Below the pieces are notes generated by a model that was given only the letters and a program-made list of their open reading frames with translations, was not told the DNA's origin and ran no database searches. Below, piece by piece: positions 1 through 9,244 of a stretch of 64,000 nt of DNA (its first letter is position 1; every line of letters begins with the position of its first letter). Both the position numbers and the translations under genes were made by a program. Origin of the DNA: an uncultured Clostridia bacterium (GTDB taxonomy: Bacteria; Bacillota; Clostridia; TANB77; CAG-508). The stretch lies in NCBI GenBank assembly GCA_947590905.1, contig CANQCU010000005.1:23902-87901 (forward strand). The letters run 5' to 3'.

Positions 1-315
1 CAAGACATAGAAGTTGCAACCAACATTGCCACTAGCATGATTTCTGTATATGGAATGGGAACATCAGTAGGTCCAATATCCGTAAAAAATTCAGTAAATA
101 ACGGTCTGCGACTTTTGAGTGGTAAAAAAATTGATAGCATTGGAGATGAAGTAGTTAGCTTAATAAAATCAGCAGAGAACGAAGCAGAAAAGCTTATTAC
201 CGAACACAGCACAATGCATCAAGAACTGGTACAAATGCTTTTGGAGCAAGAAACCATAACAGGAGAAGAACTTAAAAAGCTCCAAAGCAAGTACAAATTG
301 GCAGTTAATGCCTAA
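1..315 (+). CDS. FtsH-like ATP-dependent zinc metalloprotease, C-terminal end (partial)
   Basis: Only the last 104 codons are inside the window; the gene starts upstream. The protein reads as the C-terminal helical part of an M41 (FtsH) peptidase domain: the ATNIATSMISVYGMG segment followed by GP matches the family pattern AT.IA..MV..YGMS...GP, and an acidic helical tail of the type IDEEV..II..A...A..ll.eh follows. The AAA module and the HEXXH zinc site are outside the window. FtsH is normally membrane-anchored and degrades misfolded membrane and short-lived regulatory proteins. Base use is less A-rich than in the next genes, so it may be a divergent or acquired paralogue. A terminator hairpin follows. 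Confidence 0.72.
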   Translation, partial: QDIEVATNIATSMISVYGMGTSVGPISVKNSVNNGLRLLSGKKIDSIGDEVVSLIKSAENEAEKLITEHSTMHQELVQMLLEQETITGEELKKLQSKYKLAVNA

Positions 316-380
316 AACTTTAGTCGTTTTATAATTAAAAGTCCTTAATCTTTATGATTTCGGGGACTATAAGCATCAAA

Positions 381-415
381 CATGGTAACCCTCTGGCTTT
401 TGCTAGAGGGCTACC
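381..415 (+). terminator. Hairpin terminator after the FtsH-like gene
   Basis: Inverted repeat GGTAACCCTCT / AGAGGGCTACC around a 10-nt loop, 65 bases past the stop. The downstream run is A/T-rich rather than a clean T-tract. Confidence 0.6.
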
Positions 416-609
416 ATAATTATAAATTAAATAATGTTAAAAATATATATAATTAATATTTAATAAATGCTGGGAAATATAATATTTCTTAAGAAATAAT
501 TAATAAACTCTCTATTTTTTCTTAATAAATTTTTTGATATAATATAAACATAATTACAACTTAAGATAGAATTTATGAAAATTTATATGTAGAGATAAAG
601 GGGAAAGCT

Positions 610-1305
610 ATGTATAACATATTAGTTTGTGATGATGACAAAGAAATAGTAAAAGCTATAGAAATATATTTAGTAAAAGAAAATTACAATGTAATTAAAG
701 CATATAACGGAGAAGAATGTTTAAAGGTATTAAAAGAAAATAGAGTACACTTAATAATATTAGACATAATGATGCCAGTTAAAGATGGAATAGAGACAAT
801 AGAAGAAATAAGGAAAGATAAAGCAATACCAGTAATAATGTTATCTGCAAAGTCAGAAGATGAAGATAAAATAAAGGGATTAAATTTAGGAGCAGATGAT
901 TATGTCACAAAACCATTTAATCCACTTGAACTAATTGCAAGAGTTAATTCATGTATAAGAAGATATACTAAACTTGGAACAATGAAGGAAGAAGAAAATC
1001 AAGATATATTTAGAGCAGGGGAACTAATAGTAAATGATAAATTAAAAAAAGTAACAGTAGAAGATAAAGAAGTAAAACTTACACCAACAGAATACAACAT
1101 ATTAAAATTCTTAACAAAAAACAAAGGAACAGTTTATTCTATAGAACAAATTTATAAAAATGTATGGGAAGACGAAGCTTATGGAGCAGAAAATATAATA
1201 GCTGTACATATAAGACACATAAGAGAAAAAATAGAAATAAATCCAAAAGAACCAAAATATTTAAAGGTTATTTGGGGTATAGGCTATAAAATAGAAGACA
1301 TTTAA
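610..1305 (+). CDS. OmpR-family response regulator
   Basis: A 231-residue DNA-binding response regulator. The receiver domain (about 1-115) shows the acidic pair at D9-D10, the phospho-acceptor D52 in LIILDIMMP, the switch region MLSA and the conserved K101 in KPF. A winged-helix domain (about 130-228) follows, with the ..TPTEYNIL and IAVHIRHIREKI segments typical of OmpR/PhoB proteins. It probably controls a regulon together with the histidine kinase encoded 250 bases downstream, with which it forms a two-component pair. The start ATG has a GGGGAAAG ribosome site. A -10 (TATAAT at 538-543) lies upstream, but I see no good -35. Specific target genes cannot be read from the sequence. Confidence 0.93.
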   Translation: MYNILVCDDDKEIVKAIEIYLVKENYNVIKAYNGEECLKVLKENRVHLIILDIMMPVKDGIETIEEIRKDKAIPVIMLSAKSEDEDKIKGLNLGADDYVTKPFNPLELIARVNSCIRRYTKLGTMKEEENQDIFRAGELIVNDKLKKVTVEDKEVKLTPTEYNILKFLTKNKGTVYSIEQIYKNVWEDEAYGAENIIAVHIRHIREKIEINPKEPKYLKVIWGIGYKIEDI

Positions 1306-1555
1306 TCTTTGGTTGCATAAGACAAAACCTAAGCTTGGTTATATGGTAAATATTTGCAATAATAAATTTATATAATGCAAAGCAGAGTATGCTTACAAAA
1401 GAAAAATGTACTTAGAGTGAAGTTATCTTTTCTTATTGCGCCGGCAAATTTCTCTGAAATTTCCGGAGCAAAAAGGTTAAGCTACCTTTATTCGTGCGGT
1501 TTGCAAAGCAAATCCGCACATGTGGCGAAGCCGCTTTTCTTATAAGGAGGAAAAT
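1306..1555. other. Spacer between regulator and kinase genes, occupied by a dispersed repeat
   Basis: No gene is seen. The last 110 bases are a copy of the second dispersed repeat family (separate entry) that runs right up to the ribosome site of the kinase gene, so the repeat sits inside an apparent two-component operon. Confidence 0.6.
1427..1543 (+). repeat. Dispersed repeat family 2, copy 1
   Basis: Unit begins and ends with the direct repeat TTTTCTTAT. Inside are three hairpins: an AAATTT/AAATTT stem, AAGGTTAAGCTACCTT, and GTGCGGTTTGC / GCAAATCCGCAC. The same unit is found at about 55689-55804 and 62882-62994, with a divergent partial copy at 55622-55695. Confidence 0.85.
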
Positions 1556-3885
1556 GTGAAAGAAAGTAAGATTTTAAAAACCATAAGCTATGTACTTCTC
1601 CCAATACTAGTAGGCATTATGATTTTGTCATTATTATATAGTGTAGGTAGAAATGATTATTCAAATTCATATTTTGAATCAGAAAAATTTACTGAGGACT
1701 ATCTAGATGGAATATCACAAATTGTAAGAAGTTTAATATATGAAGAAGAAGCAGAGAATATGGAAGAAGATGCAGTTAGAATTGTAAAAACTTATTACTC
1801 ATATTTTAGCAATATATCAGACCATTACTATTTGATTGTCTATAATGGAGATAAAGCAATAACAAATGTTGATTTAGATGAAATGAAGAACTTAAATGAA
1901 ATTAAAGAATTTATAAAAGCACAAGATGGAAAAAAATTAACAATTGAGAAAGGAAAAATTAAAGAAAGTTCTTTATATGGTAATTTATCTAAATATAAAA
2001 ATGATTTTGTTATTAATTACTATTCAATGAATAATGAAAGCTCAGACTTACAGATTCTTCAAACAACTAAATTCAACGACTTTGATATATACACGACCTA
2101 TAAAGAGAATATGAAATATGATACAATATCAAGCATCATGAATATAATATCACAAAATGAAGATGCTTTCTACTCAATGCTTCCTGTATGTTCAATTTTT
2201 ATTGCTATAATTATAATTTATCTAATTATTTCAATAGGTCATACAAAAGGAAAATCAGAGATAGATTTAAATGATTTAGATAAAACACCACTAGAACTAT
2301 TAATAATATTAGTTATTCTAATTACATTAATTTTAGGATCAGTAATATCAATATGCACACATATAAGATATGAAAAACTAATGCTTAGCTTATACATAAC
2401 TGCATATTTTGTAATATACATTGAATTTATAGTTATGTTCATTACAATAGTAAAAAGACTAAAAGCAAAGGTATTTTTTAAAACAACACTTATAGGAATG
2501 TTAGTAAACTTTCTAGAAAAGACTTATAGAAAAGTAAGTAAAGAAGTATCCGATGCAACAAGTAAAATAAAACTTTCAAGAAAAGTATTGTTAACAGCTC
2601 TTTTTTATGGAATAGCTATGATATTAATAATAGCTATATTTGATACATATAATATGCTAGAATTAGGACTTTTAATAGACTTTATAATTCTGATGACAAT
2701 ATTATATAAAGCCATAAAAACTATAAATTCAATTATGAAAATAAAAGAAAAAATACAAGACATTTATGAAGGAAACAAGGGAGGAGAACTAGACTTAAAA
2801 AAATTAACACCTTTAACAAAAGAAACTGCAATGTATGTAAATGATATTTCAAAAGGATTTGAGCATGCAGTAGAAGAAGGACTAAAAAGTGAAAGACTAA
2901 AAACAGAATTAATAACAAACGTATCACATGATATAAAAACACCTCTTACATCAATAATTAACTATATTGATTTAATAAAAAAAGAAAATGTAAAAAATGA
3001 AAAAGTAAAAGAATACATTGGAATATTAGAAAATAAAGCCGAAAGGTTAAAAAGATTAACAGAAGATTTAGTAGAAGCCTCAAAGGCCTCGTCAGGAAAT
3101 GTAAATTTAAACTTAGAAAAAATTAATGTAGGAGAGCTCATAAAACAGACAACAGGAGAGTTTGAAGACAAATTTAAAAAGAGAGGCTTAGAAGTTGTAA
3201 CCAATATACAAGATGAAGAACTATTTATAGAAGCGGATAGTAGATATATGTATAGGGTTATAGAAAATCTATTTAGCAATGTATCAAAATATGCAACGAA
3301 AAAAACAAGAGTATATATAGATGTGTTTTCAAAAGATACAAAAATAAATATAATAATAAAAAATATTTCTCAGGAAAGATTGAATATTACAACAGATGAA
3401 CTTATGCAAAGATTTGTAAGAGGAGACAAATCAAGAACGACAGAGGGAAGCGGACTTCGGATTATCTATAACAAAAAGCTTAACTGAGCTTCAAAACCGG
3501 AAAATTTGATATAAAAATTGATGGAGACTTATTTAAAGCAGAACTAGAATTTTATAAATATGGAACAAAAAGTCCAGAAGAAAAAAATGAAGAGACAAAT
3601 CAAGTAGAAGAAAATATTGAATTACAAGAAATAAAAGAAAAAATTAGTTTTTATAGTGGAAAAGTAATAGAAAAAGTAAAAGCAAAATTAAAAGAATGGA
3701 AAGAAAATAGAAAAGAGAAAGCTCAAAAAGATGAAAAAACCCAAAAAGAAGAAACAACTACACTAGAAAGAATAGATAAATTCTTAAGAGAGAGAACTCC
3801 ATTAGAATCAGTTGCAATAATCATAATTATAATGGCAATTATTGTAATAATGATTTCATTTTTAATACAAAAATTATTACCTTAA
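1556..3885 (+). CDS. Membrane sensor histidine kinase (reads through two CGGN sites)
   Basis: I place the start at GTG 1556, five bases after AAGGAGG; the upstream ATG at 1520 lies in the repeat. Reading the extra C at 3458 and 3498 as part of CGGA-glycine gives 775 residues. There is an N-terminal membrane segment, an extracellular region to about residue 215, and several further membrane segments to about residue 400. The dimerisation box contains VSHDIKTPL with the phospho-accepting H458. The ATPase domain follows, with its G2 box GSGLGLSI formed only if the first C is skipped. An acidic/lysine-rich linker and, unusually, a membrane helix at the extreme C-terminus end the protein. Partner of the upstream response regulator. 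In plain triplets the frame stops at 3487 inside the G2 box, which would remove the end of the ATPase and the last helix. Confidence 0.88.
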
Positions 3886-3946
3886 AAAATATTACAAAAA
3901 TAATGAGGTAAACCCAAATTGTTAAAAGTTTAATAATGAGGGACGA

Positions 3947-4006
3947 TAGATGTCTTACAAATGATCATCAAATTAGGTGGTTATTTATAAGACATCTATT
4001 TTGTTT
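3947..4006 (+). terminator. Long hairpin between kinase gene and uvrA
   Basis: ATAGATGTCTTA pairs with TAAGACATCTAT around a loop of about 35 nt, then TTTTG. It probably ends the two-component transcript. Confidence 0.6.
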
Positions 4007-4048
4007 ATTGTTATAACAAAAACTAAAATTGTAAATTTTTCCAAACTC

Positions 4049-4077
4049 TTGTTTTTTAAAAATATATGTTGTATAAT
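4049..4077 (+). promoter_or_regulatory. Promoter of uvrA
   Basis: -35 TTGTTT (4049-4054), 17-base spacer, -10 TATAAT (4072-4077). No LexA-type box was recognised by eye. Confidence 0.7.
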
Positions 4078-4098
4078 GGTACGCATGGGGGAATTAAA

Positions 4099-6924
4099 AT
4101 GAATGACAAAATAGTTATAAAAGGTGCAAAAGAACACAATTTAAAGAATATAAATCTAGAAATACCTAGAGACAAATTAGTAGTAATAACAGGATTATCA
4201 GGTTCTGGAAAATCATCTTTAGCATTTGACACATTATATGCCGAAGGACAAAGAAGATATGTAGAAAGTCTTTCATCTTATGCAAGACAGTTCTTAGGCA
4301 TTATGGAAAAACCAAATGTAGAATCAATAGATGGTTTGTCACCTGCAATATCAATAGATCAAAAAACAACTTCAAAGAATCCTCGCTCAACAGTAGGAAC
4401 AGTTACAGAAATATATGACTATATACGTCTACTTTATGCAAGAATAGGAACAGCATATTGTCCAAACTGTGGAAAAAAGATAGAAAAACAAACACTTGAC
4501 CAAATAGTAGATAACATATTAGAACTAGAAGAAGGAACTAAAATTCAAGTTTTAGCTCCTATTATTCGTGGAAAAAAAGGAGAGTTCGTAAAACAAATAC
4601 AAGGTTATCAGAAAGAAGGCTTCGTACGTGCTAGAATAGATGGAGATACAGTAGAACTTTCAGATGATTTGAATCTAGATAGAAAAAAGAAACATAATAT
4701 AGAACTTATAATAGATAGATTAGTCATAAAAGAAGGAATTAGAAATAGACTTGCAGAATCAGTAGAAATTGCATTAAAACATGCAAAAGACTTAGTTTTA
4801 GTGGATATAAATGGAAAAGAAGAAAAACTATACAGCTGTAACTATGCTTGCCCAGACTGCGGAATAAGTTTAGGAGAATTGTCACCAAGAATGTTTTCAT
4901 TCAACAATCCATTTGGCGCTTGCCCAACTTGTACAGGAATTGGATATTTAATGAGAATGGATGAAGACTTAATAATACCAGACAAAGATAAAACTTTATA
5001 TGATGGAGTAAAAGCTTTTGGTGCAAGCACAATGAAAAAAGGCGAAACAATGGCAAAGATGTACTTCGAAAGTATAGGAAGACATTATGGAGTAGATATA
5101 ACAAAGCCAATAAAGAAGCTACCAAGAGAATTTTTAGACAAAATTTTATATGGAACAGGAAATGAAAGTATAGACTTTGAGTATGAATCATATGCAGGAA
5201 TTAGAAAATTTAAAGCACCATTTGAGGGGGTCATACCAACGCTAGAAAGAAGACATAATGAAACAAAATCACAAGGTATGCGTGATTTCTATGAAATGTA
5301 TATGAGCGAAAGCGATTGCCCAACATGTAAAGGCGCAAGACTAAAAAAAGAAAGTTTATCTGTAAAAGTAGGAGATAAAAACATAAAAGAACTTACAGAA
5401 ATGTCAATACATGCAATAAAAGATTACTTAAACAACTTAAAGCTCACAGCAAAGGAAGAAATGATAGCAGATCAAATATTAAAAGAAATAGATAAAAGGT
5501 TACAATTTTTGCTTGATGTAGGACTAGAATATTTAACACTTGCGAGATCAGCAGGAACATTATCAGGAGGAGAAGCACAAAGAATAAGACTTGCAACACA
5601 AATAGGGTCAAGCCTAACAGGAGTTTTGTATATATTAGATGAACCAAGTATAGGTTTACATCAAAGAGATAATGATAAATTAATTGCAACATTAAAAAAG
5701 CTAAGAGATTTAGGAAATTCTGTACTTGTTGTAGAACATGACGAAGACACAATGTATGCAGCAGACCAAATAATAGACATAGGCCCAGGACCACGGAGTA
5801 CATGGAGGAAACGTAATAGCTCAAGGAACAGCAGAAGAAATAAAAAAGGTAGAAAATTCAATAACAGGACAGTATCTAAGTGGAAGAAAGAAAATAGTAG
5901 TTCCGAAGAAAAGAAGAAAATCAAATGGCAAATCAATAGAAATAATAGGAGCTTCAGAAAACAATTTAAAAAATATAAATGTTAAAATACCTTTGGGAGT
6001 ATTTACTTGTGTAACAGGAGTATCAGGCTCTGGAAAATCAACACTTGTAAATGAAGTTTTATATAAAACAGCAGCAAAGGAGATAAACAAGTCTAATGAA
6101 AAAGCAGGAAAATGTAAAGCAGTAAAAGGGCTAGAAAATATAGATAAGATTATTAATATAGATCAGTCGCCAATAGGAAGAACACCACGTTCAAACCCAG
6201 CAACATATACAGGAGTATTTGATATAATACGTGACCTTTTTGCAACAACAAACGAAGCAAAAATAAGAGGATATCAAAAAGGAAGGTTTAGTTTTAATGT
6301 TCCTGGTGGAAGATGCGAAGCATGTCAAGGAGATGGAGTATTAAGAATAGAAATGCATTTCTTGCCAGATATTTATGTACCATGTGAAGTATGTAAAGGA
6401 AAAAGATACAATCAAGAAACATTAGAAGTAAAATATAAAGGCAAAACAATAGCAGATGTGTTAGATATGACAGTAGAAGAAGCACTAGAGTTTTTTGCAA
6501 AAGTACCAAGAATAAAGCAAAAAATACAAACACTTGCAGACGTTGGACTTCGGCTATATAAAACTTGGACAACCATCAACTACACTTTCAGGAGGAGAAG
6601 CACAAAGAGTAAAACTTGCTACTGAGCTATCGAAAAAAGCAACTGGAAAAACTTTATATATCTTAGATGAGCCAACAACTGGACTTCACATTGCAGACGT
6701 TCATAAATTAGTAGATATACTTCAAAGATTAGTAGATACAGGAAACAGTATAATAGTAATAGAACATAACTTAGACTTAATAAAAACATGTGATTATATA
6801 ATAGATCTTCGGACCAGAGGGTGGAGAAAATGGAGGAACAGTTGTACAAGTAGGAACACCAGAACAAGTAGTAAAAAATGAGAAAAGCTACACAGGACAA
6901 TTTTTGAAAAAATATTTGGAGTAG
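4099..6924 (+). CDS. uvrA: Excinuclease ABC subunit A (reads through three CGGN sites)
   Basis: UvrA finds DNA lesions together with UvrB in nucleotide excision repair. The start is ATG 4099, after GGGGGA; an ATG at 4066 overlaps the promoter. The corrected protein is 940 residues, the usual UvrA length. It has two ABC ATPase halves: Walker [10 protein letters not shown] and GVSGSGKST, signatures [12 protein letters not shown] and [12 protein letters not shown], and zinc-binding CPNCG, CPDC..., CPTC and CEAC/CEVC pairs. Extra C bases stand before glycine codons at 5794 (GPGPGVHGG), 6551 ([12 protein letters not shown]) and 6810 ([12 protein letters not shown]). All three glycines are conserved in the family, and only skipping the C keeps the frame. 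As triplets the gene would be three fragments. It is monocistronic, with its own promoter. Confidence 0.95.
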
Positions 6925-7090
6925 TTTTTCAAGGATAAAATCATTATTATTTTATAAAGTAAATAAAATTTATTTAAATATTAAAAAAAATTTACTTTTG
7001 GTAATGTATATGATATAATCACAAATTGAAATTTCAAATTTATATCTTCTAAAAAGAAGAAAATCCTTAAATTATGAAAGGGAGACTAAA

Positions 7091-7504
7091 ATGCGGAATG
7101 TACAAGAAAAACTCGTAAAAATCAAGCGCAAGAAACTAAAAAAGAAGAACAAATGGAGAATGGGAAGTATAATATATTTTCCATTACCAAAGTGTGTGCC
7201 AAAAAAATATGGAGGAAAAGAGCTGATCGAAAAATTCGTAATTCCTAGTTTTAAAGCGGAAATCAAAACTTACCCAACAAATAACCACCTTAAAGTTAAT
7301 GCATCAAAAGCAGAAGATGGATGGTATATATTTGTTATGAGGCCATATAGCTTCCAGGGCAAAGGAGTAAAATGCAATTATTCTCAAGTCGAAGAAGCTA
7401 TGAAATTAGCAGAAAGCTATGGAATTAACGTAGTTAAAACTTACCCAATAAGGCAGGAATATACCAACACGATTAGTTTTATAATAAACATTCCAAATGA
7501 GTAG
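7091..7504 (+). CDS. Unrecognised 137-residue basic protein with an in-frame CGG triplet
   Basis: I do not recognise this protein. It starts at ATG 7091 after AAAGGGAG. The first 35 residues are very basic (KIKRKKLKKKNKW) and could bind nucleic acid; the rest looks like a small alpha/beta fold with no known motif. It has its own strong hairpin just past the stop. Its second codon is CGG read as an ordinary triplet: decoding CGGA as glycine would stop the frame after eight residues. That makes it one of only two genes here that need CGG as arginine. Its use of C-ending codons also differs from the neighbours. Both facts suggest recent acquisition or a start further downstream (a possible ATG at the MGSII segment). 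Confidence 0.6.
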   Translation: MRNVQEKLVKIKRKKLKKKNKWRMGSIIYFPLPKCVPKKYGGKELIEKFVIPSFKAEIKTYPTNNHLKVNASKAEDGWYIFVMRPYSFQGKGVKCNYSQVEEAMKLAESYGINVVKTYPIRQEYTNTISFIINIPNE

Positions 7505-7506
7505 TA

Positions 7507-7540
7507 GAAAGGTTCTGTCACATTAGTGGCAGAACCTTTC
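7507..7540 (+). terminator. Strong hairpin after the 137-residue ORF
   Basis: GAAAGGTTCTGTC / GGCAGAACCTTTC, a 12-13 bp near-perfect stem with a short loop, beginning at the stop codon. There is no T-tract on the plus side. Confidence 0.6.
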
Positions 7541-7573
7541 TATGTGCTAAGTAAGTTAGCACTTTCCAAAATT

Positions 7574-7678
7574 CTAGTGATTGTTATTTTCATTATTTCT
7601 GTTGTTATTATTGTTGCTATTATTTTTGTTATTATTGTTGTTATTGTTATTGTTTTTATTATTATTCTTATCTGACAT
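7574..7678 (-). CDS. Asparagine-rich micro-protein (34 residues)
   Basis: A short open frame on the minus strand starts at ATG 7678, seven bases from a perfect GGAGGTG (7686-7692). It begins MSDK and then is almost entirely Asn with scattered Lys, Ser, Arg and Glu, ending NNNH. The codons alternate AAT and AAC, so it is not a simple trinucleotide run. The good ribosome site and clean stop favour a real gene, but the function is unknown. The tail of the neighbouring L,D-transpeptidase is similarly Asn-rich, so both may be surface or spore associated. The alternative is a low-complexity tract without coding role. Confidence 0.45.
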   Translation of the reverse strand: MSDKNNNKNNNNNNNNNKNNSNNNNNRNNENNNH

Positions 7679-7819
7679 ACGTATGCACCTCCATATGAAT
7701 TAATTATATTTATATTATGGACTTAAAAAAATAAAATATACATTTATTTTCTAATGTTTTACTATTGCCTTTTTTTAAAAAAAATGATAATATATGTAGT
7801 ATTAAAAAGGATGTTGAAA

Positions 7820-8008
7820 ATGAAAGAAATAATTTTTTTAATAATAGGACTAGCACTCGCATTAATTGGAGTAATATTAGTATATGATGCAAGAAGCATA
7901 TCAAAAAAATTATTTGGCTTTGGAGACCAAAATGAAGCGTCTGCAGGGCTAAAAATAATGGGATTTTTTCTAGCAATGATAGGCACTTTATTCATATATT
8001 TTAGATAA
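7820..8008 (+). CDS. Small membrane protein (62 residues)
   Basis: Two hydrophobic segments (about residues 3-22 and 44-61) flank a polar loop with DARSISKKLFGFGDQNEAS. I chose ATG 7820, nine bases after AAAAGG; ATG 7811 would touch the ribosome site. The family was not recognised. It ends 11 bases before the L,D-transpeptidase gene and is probably co-transcribed with it, so a cell-envelope role is plausible but only inferred. Confidence 0.65.
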   Translation: MKEIIFLIIGLALALIGVILVYDARSISKKLFGFGDQNEASAGLKIMGFFLAMIGTLFIYFR

Positions 8009-8019
8009 AGGAATTTTAT

Positions 8020-9198
8020 ATGACAAAAAAACAAAAAAATGTAAGAAAAAAGAAAATAATAATAACTATAACTTTTTTGCTCACTTTACTTTTAGTAGTT
8101 TCAATAGCATCTGCGATATATTTTACGACGAGAAATTCAAAAAAAGAATTAACTAGCAAAAATACTAATATACTATACTATAACGAATCAAATAATAAAA
8201 ATGAAGAGGAGGAAAACGTGATAGTAGTTGGTATAGAAAATAATGAGTCGCAAACAAATGAAAATAGTGAAGAAGGACAAAATAATAGTGAGAATAATGG
8301 GAGTATTATAAATAATAATAATGTTCCTCAAAAAGCAGACCCAACATATTACATAAAGATAAATAATCAAGCAAATGTAGTAACAGTATATAAAAAAGAT
8401 TCAAAAGGAAATTACACAGTACCTGTAAAAGCAATGATTTGTTCAATAGGAGATGCAACACCACAATCTGGAGTATATACAATGTCAGATAAATATACAT
8501 GGAGATTACTTGAAGGGAATGTCTATGGACAATATGCATGTAGAATAACAGGGCATATTTTATTCCATTCAGTTCCATATCAAAAACAAGATAAATCAAC
8601 TCTTGAATGGTGGGAATATGACAAATTAGGTACAAAAGCATCACTTGGTTGCATAAGGCTAAAAGTAGAAGATGCAAAATGAATATATGATAATTGTGTA
8701 CCAGGAACAAAAATAGAATTTTATAGTGATAAAAGTCCAGGACCACTTGGAAAACCTACAGCACAAAAGATAAGTGATGATGAAGAAGTTAGAAATTGGG
8801 ATCCGACAGATCCGGATGCAAAGAATCCATGGAAAGACTATTTAAAAAGAAAAGAAGAATCAAAAGAAACAAATGCTAAACCAGAAGATAATAAAACACC
8901 AGAAATAAATAGTAATACAGGAAGTAGCAATGATACAAATGTTAATAACAATAATGCAAATAGTAATAATGCAAGCAATAATAACAATGAAGGAAATAGT
9001 AATAATTCAGAAAACAGTAGCAATGTAAATGGCAATAACGTAAATAATAATGCAAGTAACAACGATACAAACAGCAATAATTCAAATAATAACAATAAAG
9101 AAAATGCAAGTAACGCCAATAATATAAATGCCAATATGCAAAACAATGAAAATGATAAAACAAAAGATAGTGAAGTAAAAAGTATAAAAACGAATTAG
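8020..9198 (+). CDS. L,D-transpeptidase (YkuD domain) with an in-frame TGA codon at a Trp position
   Basis: Residues 1-40 form a basic N-terminus and membrane anchor. A Glu/Asn-rich linker follows, then a YkuD catalytic domain (about 110-235) with the H..FHS and SLGCIRL motifs carrying the active cysteine. Such enzymes crosslink peptidoglycan through 3-3 bonds or attach proteins to it. The codon at 8680-8682 is TGA, in DAK-*-IYDNC. Related YkuD domains usually have tryptophan there (EDAKWIYDN), and the frame stays open for 171 more codons, finishing the domain and a long Asn-rich tail before TAG. Either TGA is read as Trp, at least here, or this is a recent nonsense mutation that truncates the domain. 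Other Trp codons in the window are TGG. Confidence 0.82.
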
Positions 9199-9219
9199 GT
9201 AGGTAATCTTACCTACCTT
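9197..9219 (+). terminator. Short hairpin before valS
   Basis: TAGGTAGGTAA / TTACCTACCTTA inverted repeat with almost no loop, directly after the transpeptidase stop. It has no T-tract, so it may attenuate rather than terminate. No T-box element is visible upstream of valS. Confidence 0.4.
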
Positions 9220-9244
9220 AAATATATAATTGGAGGATGGAAAG

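Noticed and set aside
1520..1555. ATG start of the histidine kinase inside the repeat
   Set aside because: The repeat-derived residues MWRSRFSY recur in other copies of the repeat; GTG 1556 has AAGGAGG at good distance.
4066..4098. Upstream ATG for uvrA at 4066
   Set aside because: It lies inside the promoter -10 region; ATG 4099 has a ribosome site and the family N-terminus.
8838..9163. Minus-strand frames opposite the transpeptidase tail and many other long frames opposite real genes
   Set aside because: Leu/Tyr/Cys-rich shadows of Asn/Lys/Glu-rich coding sequence, without ribosome sites.
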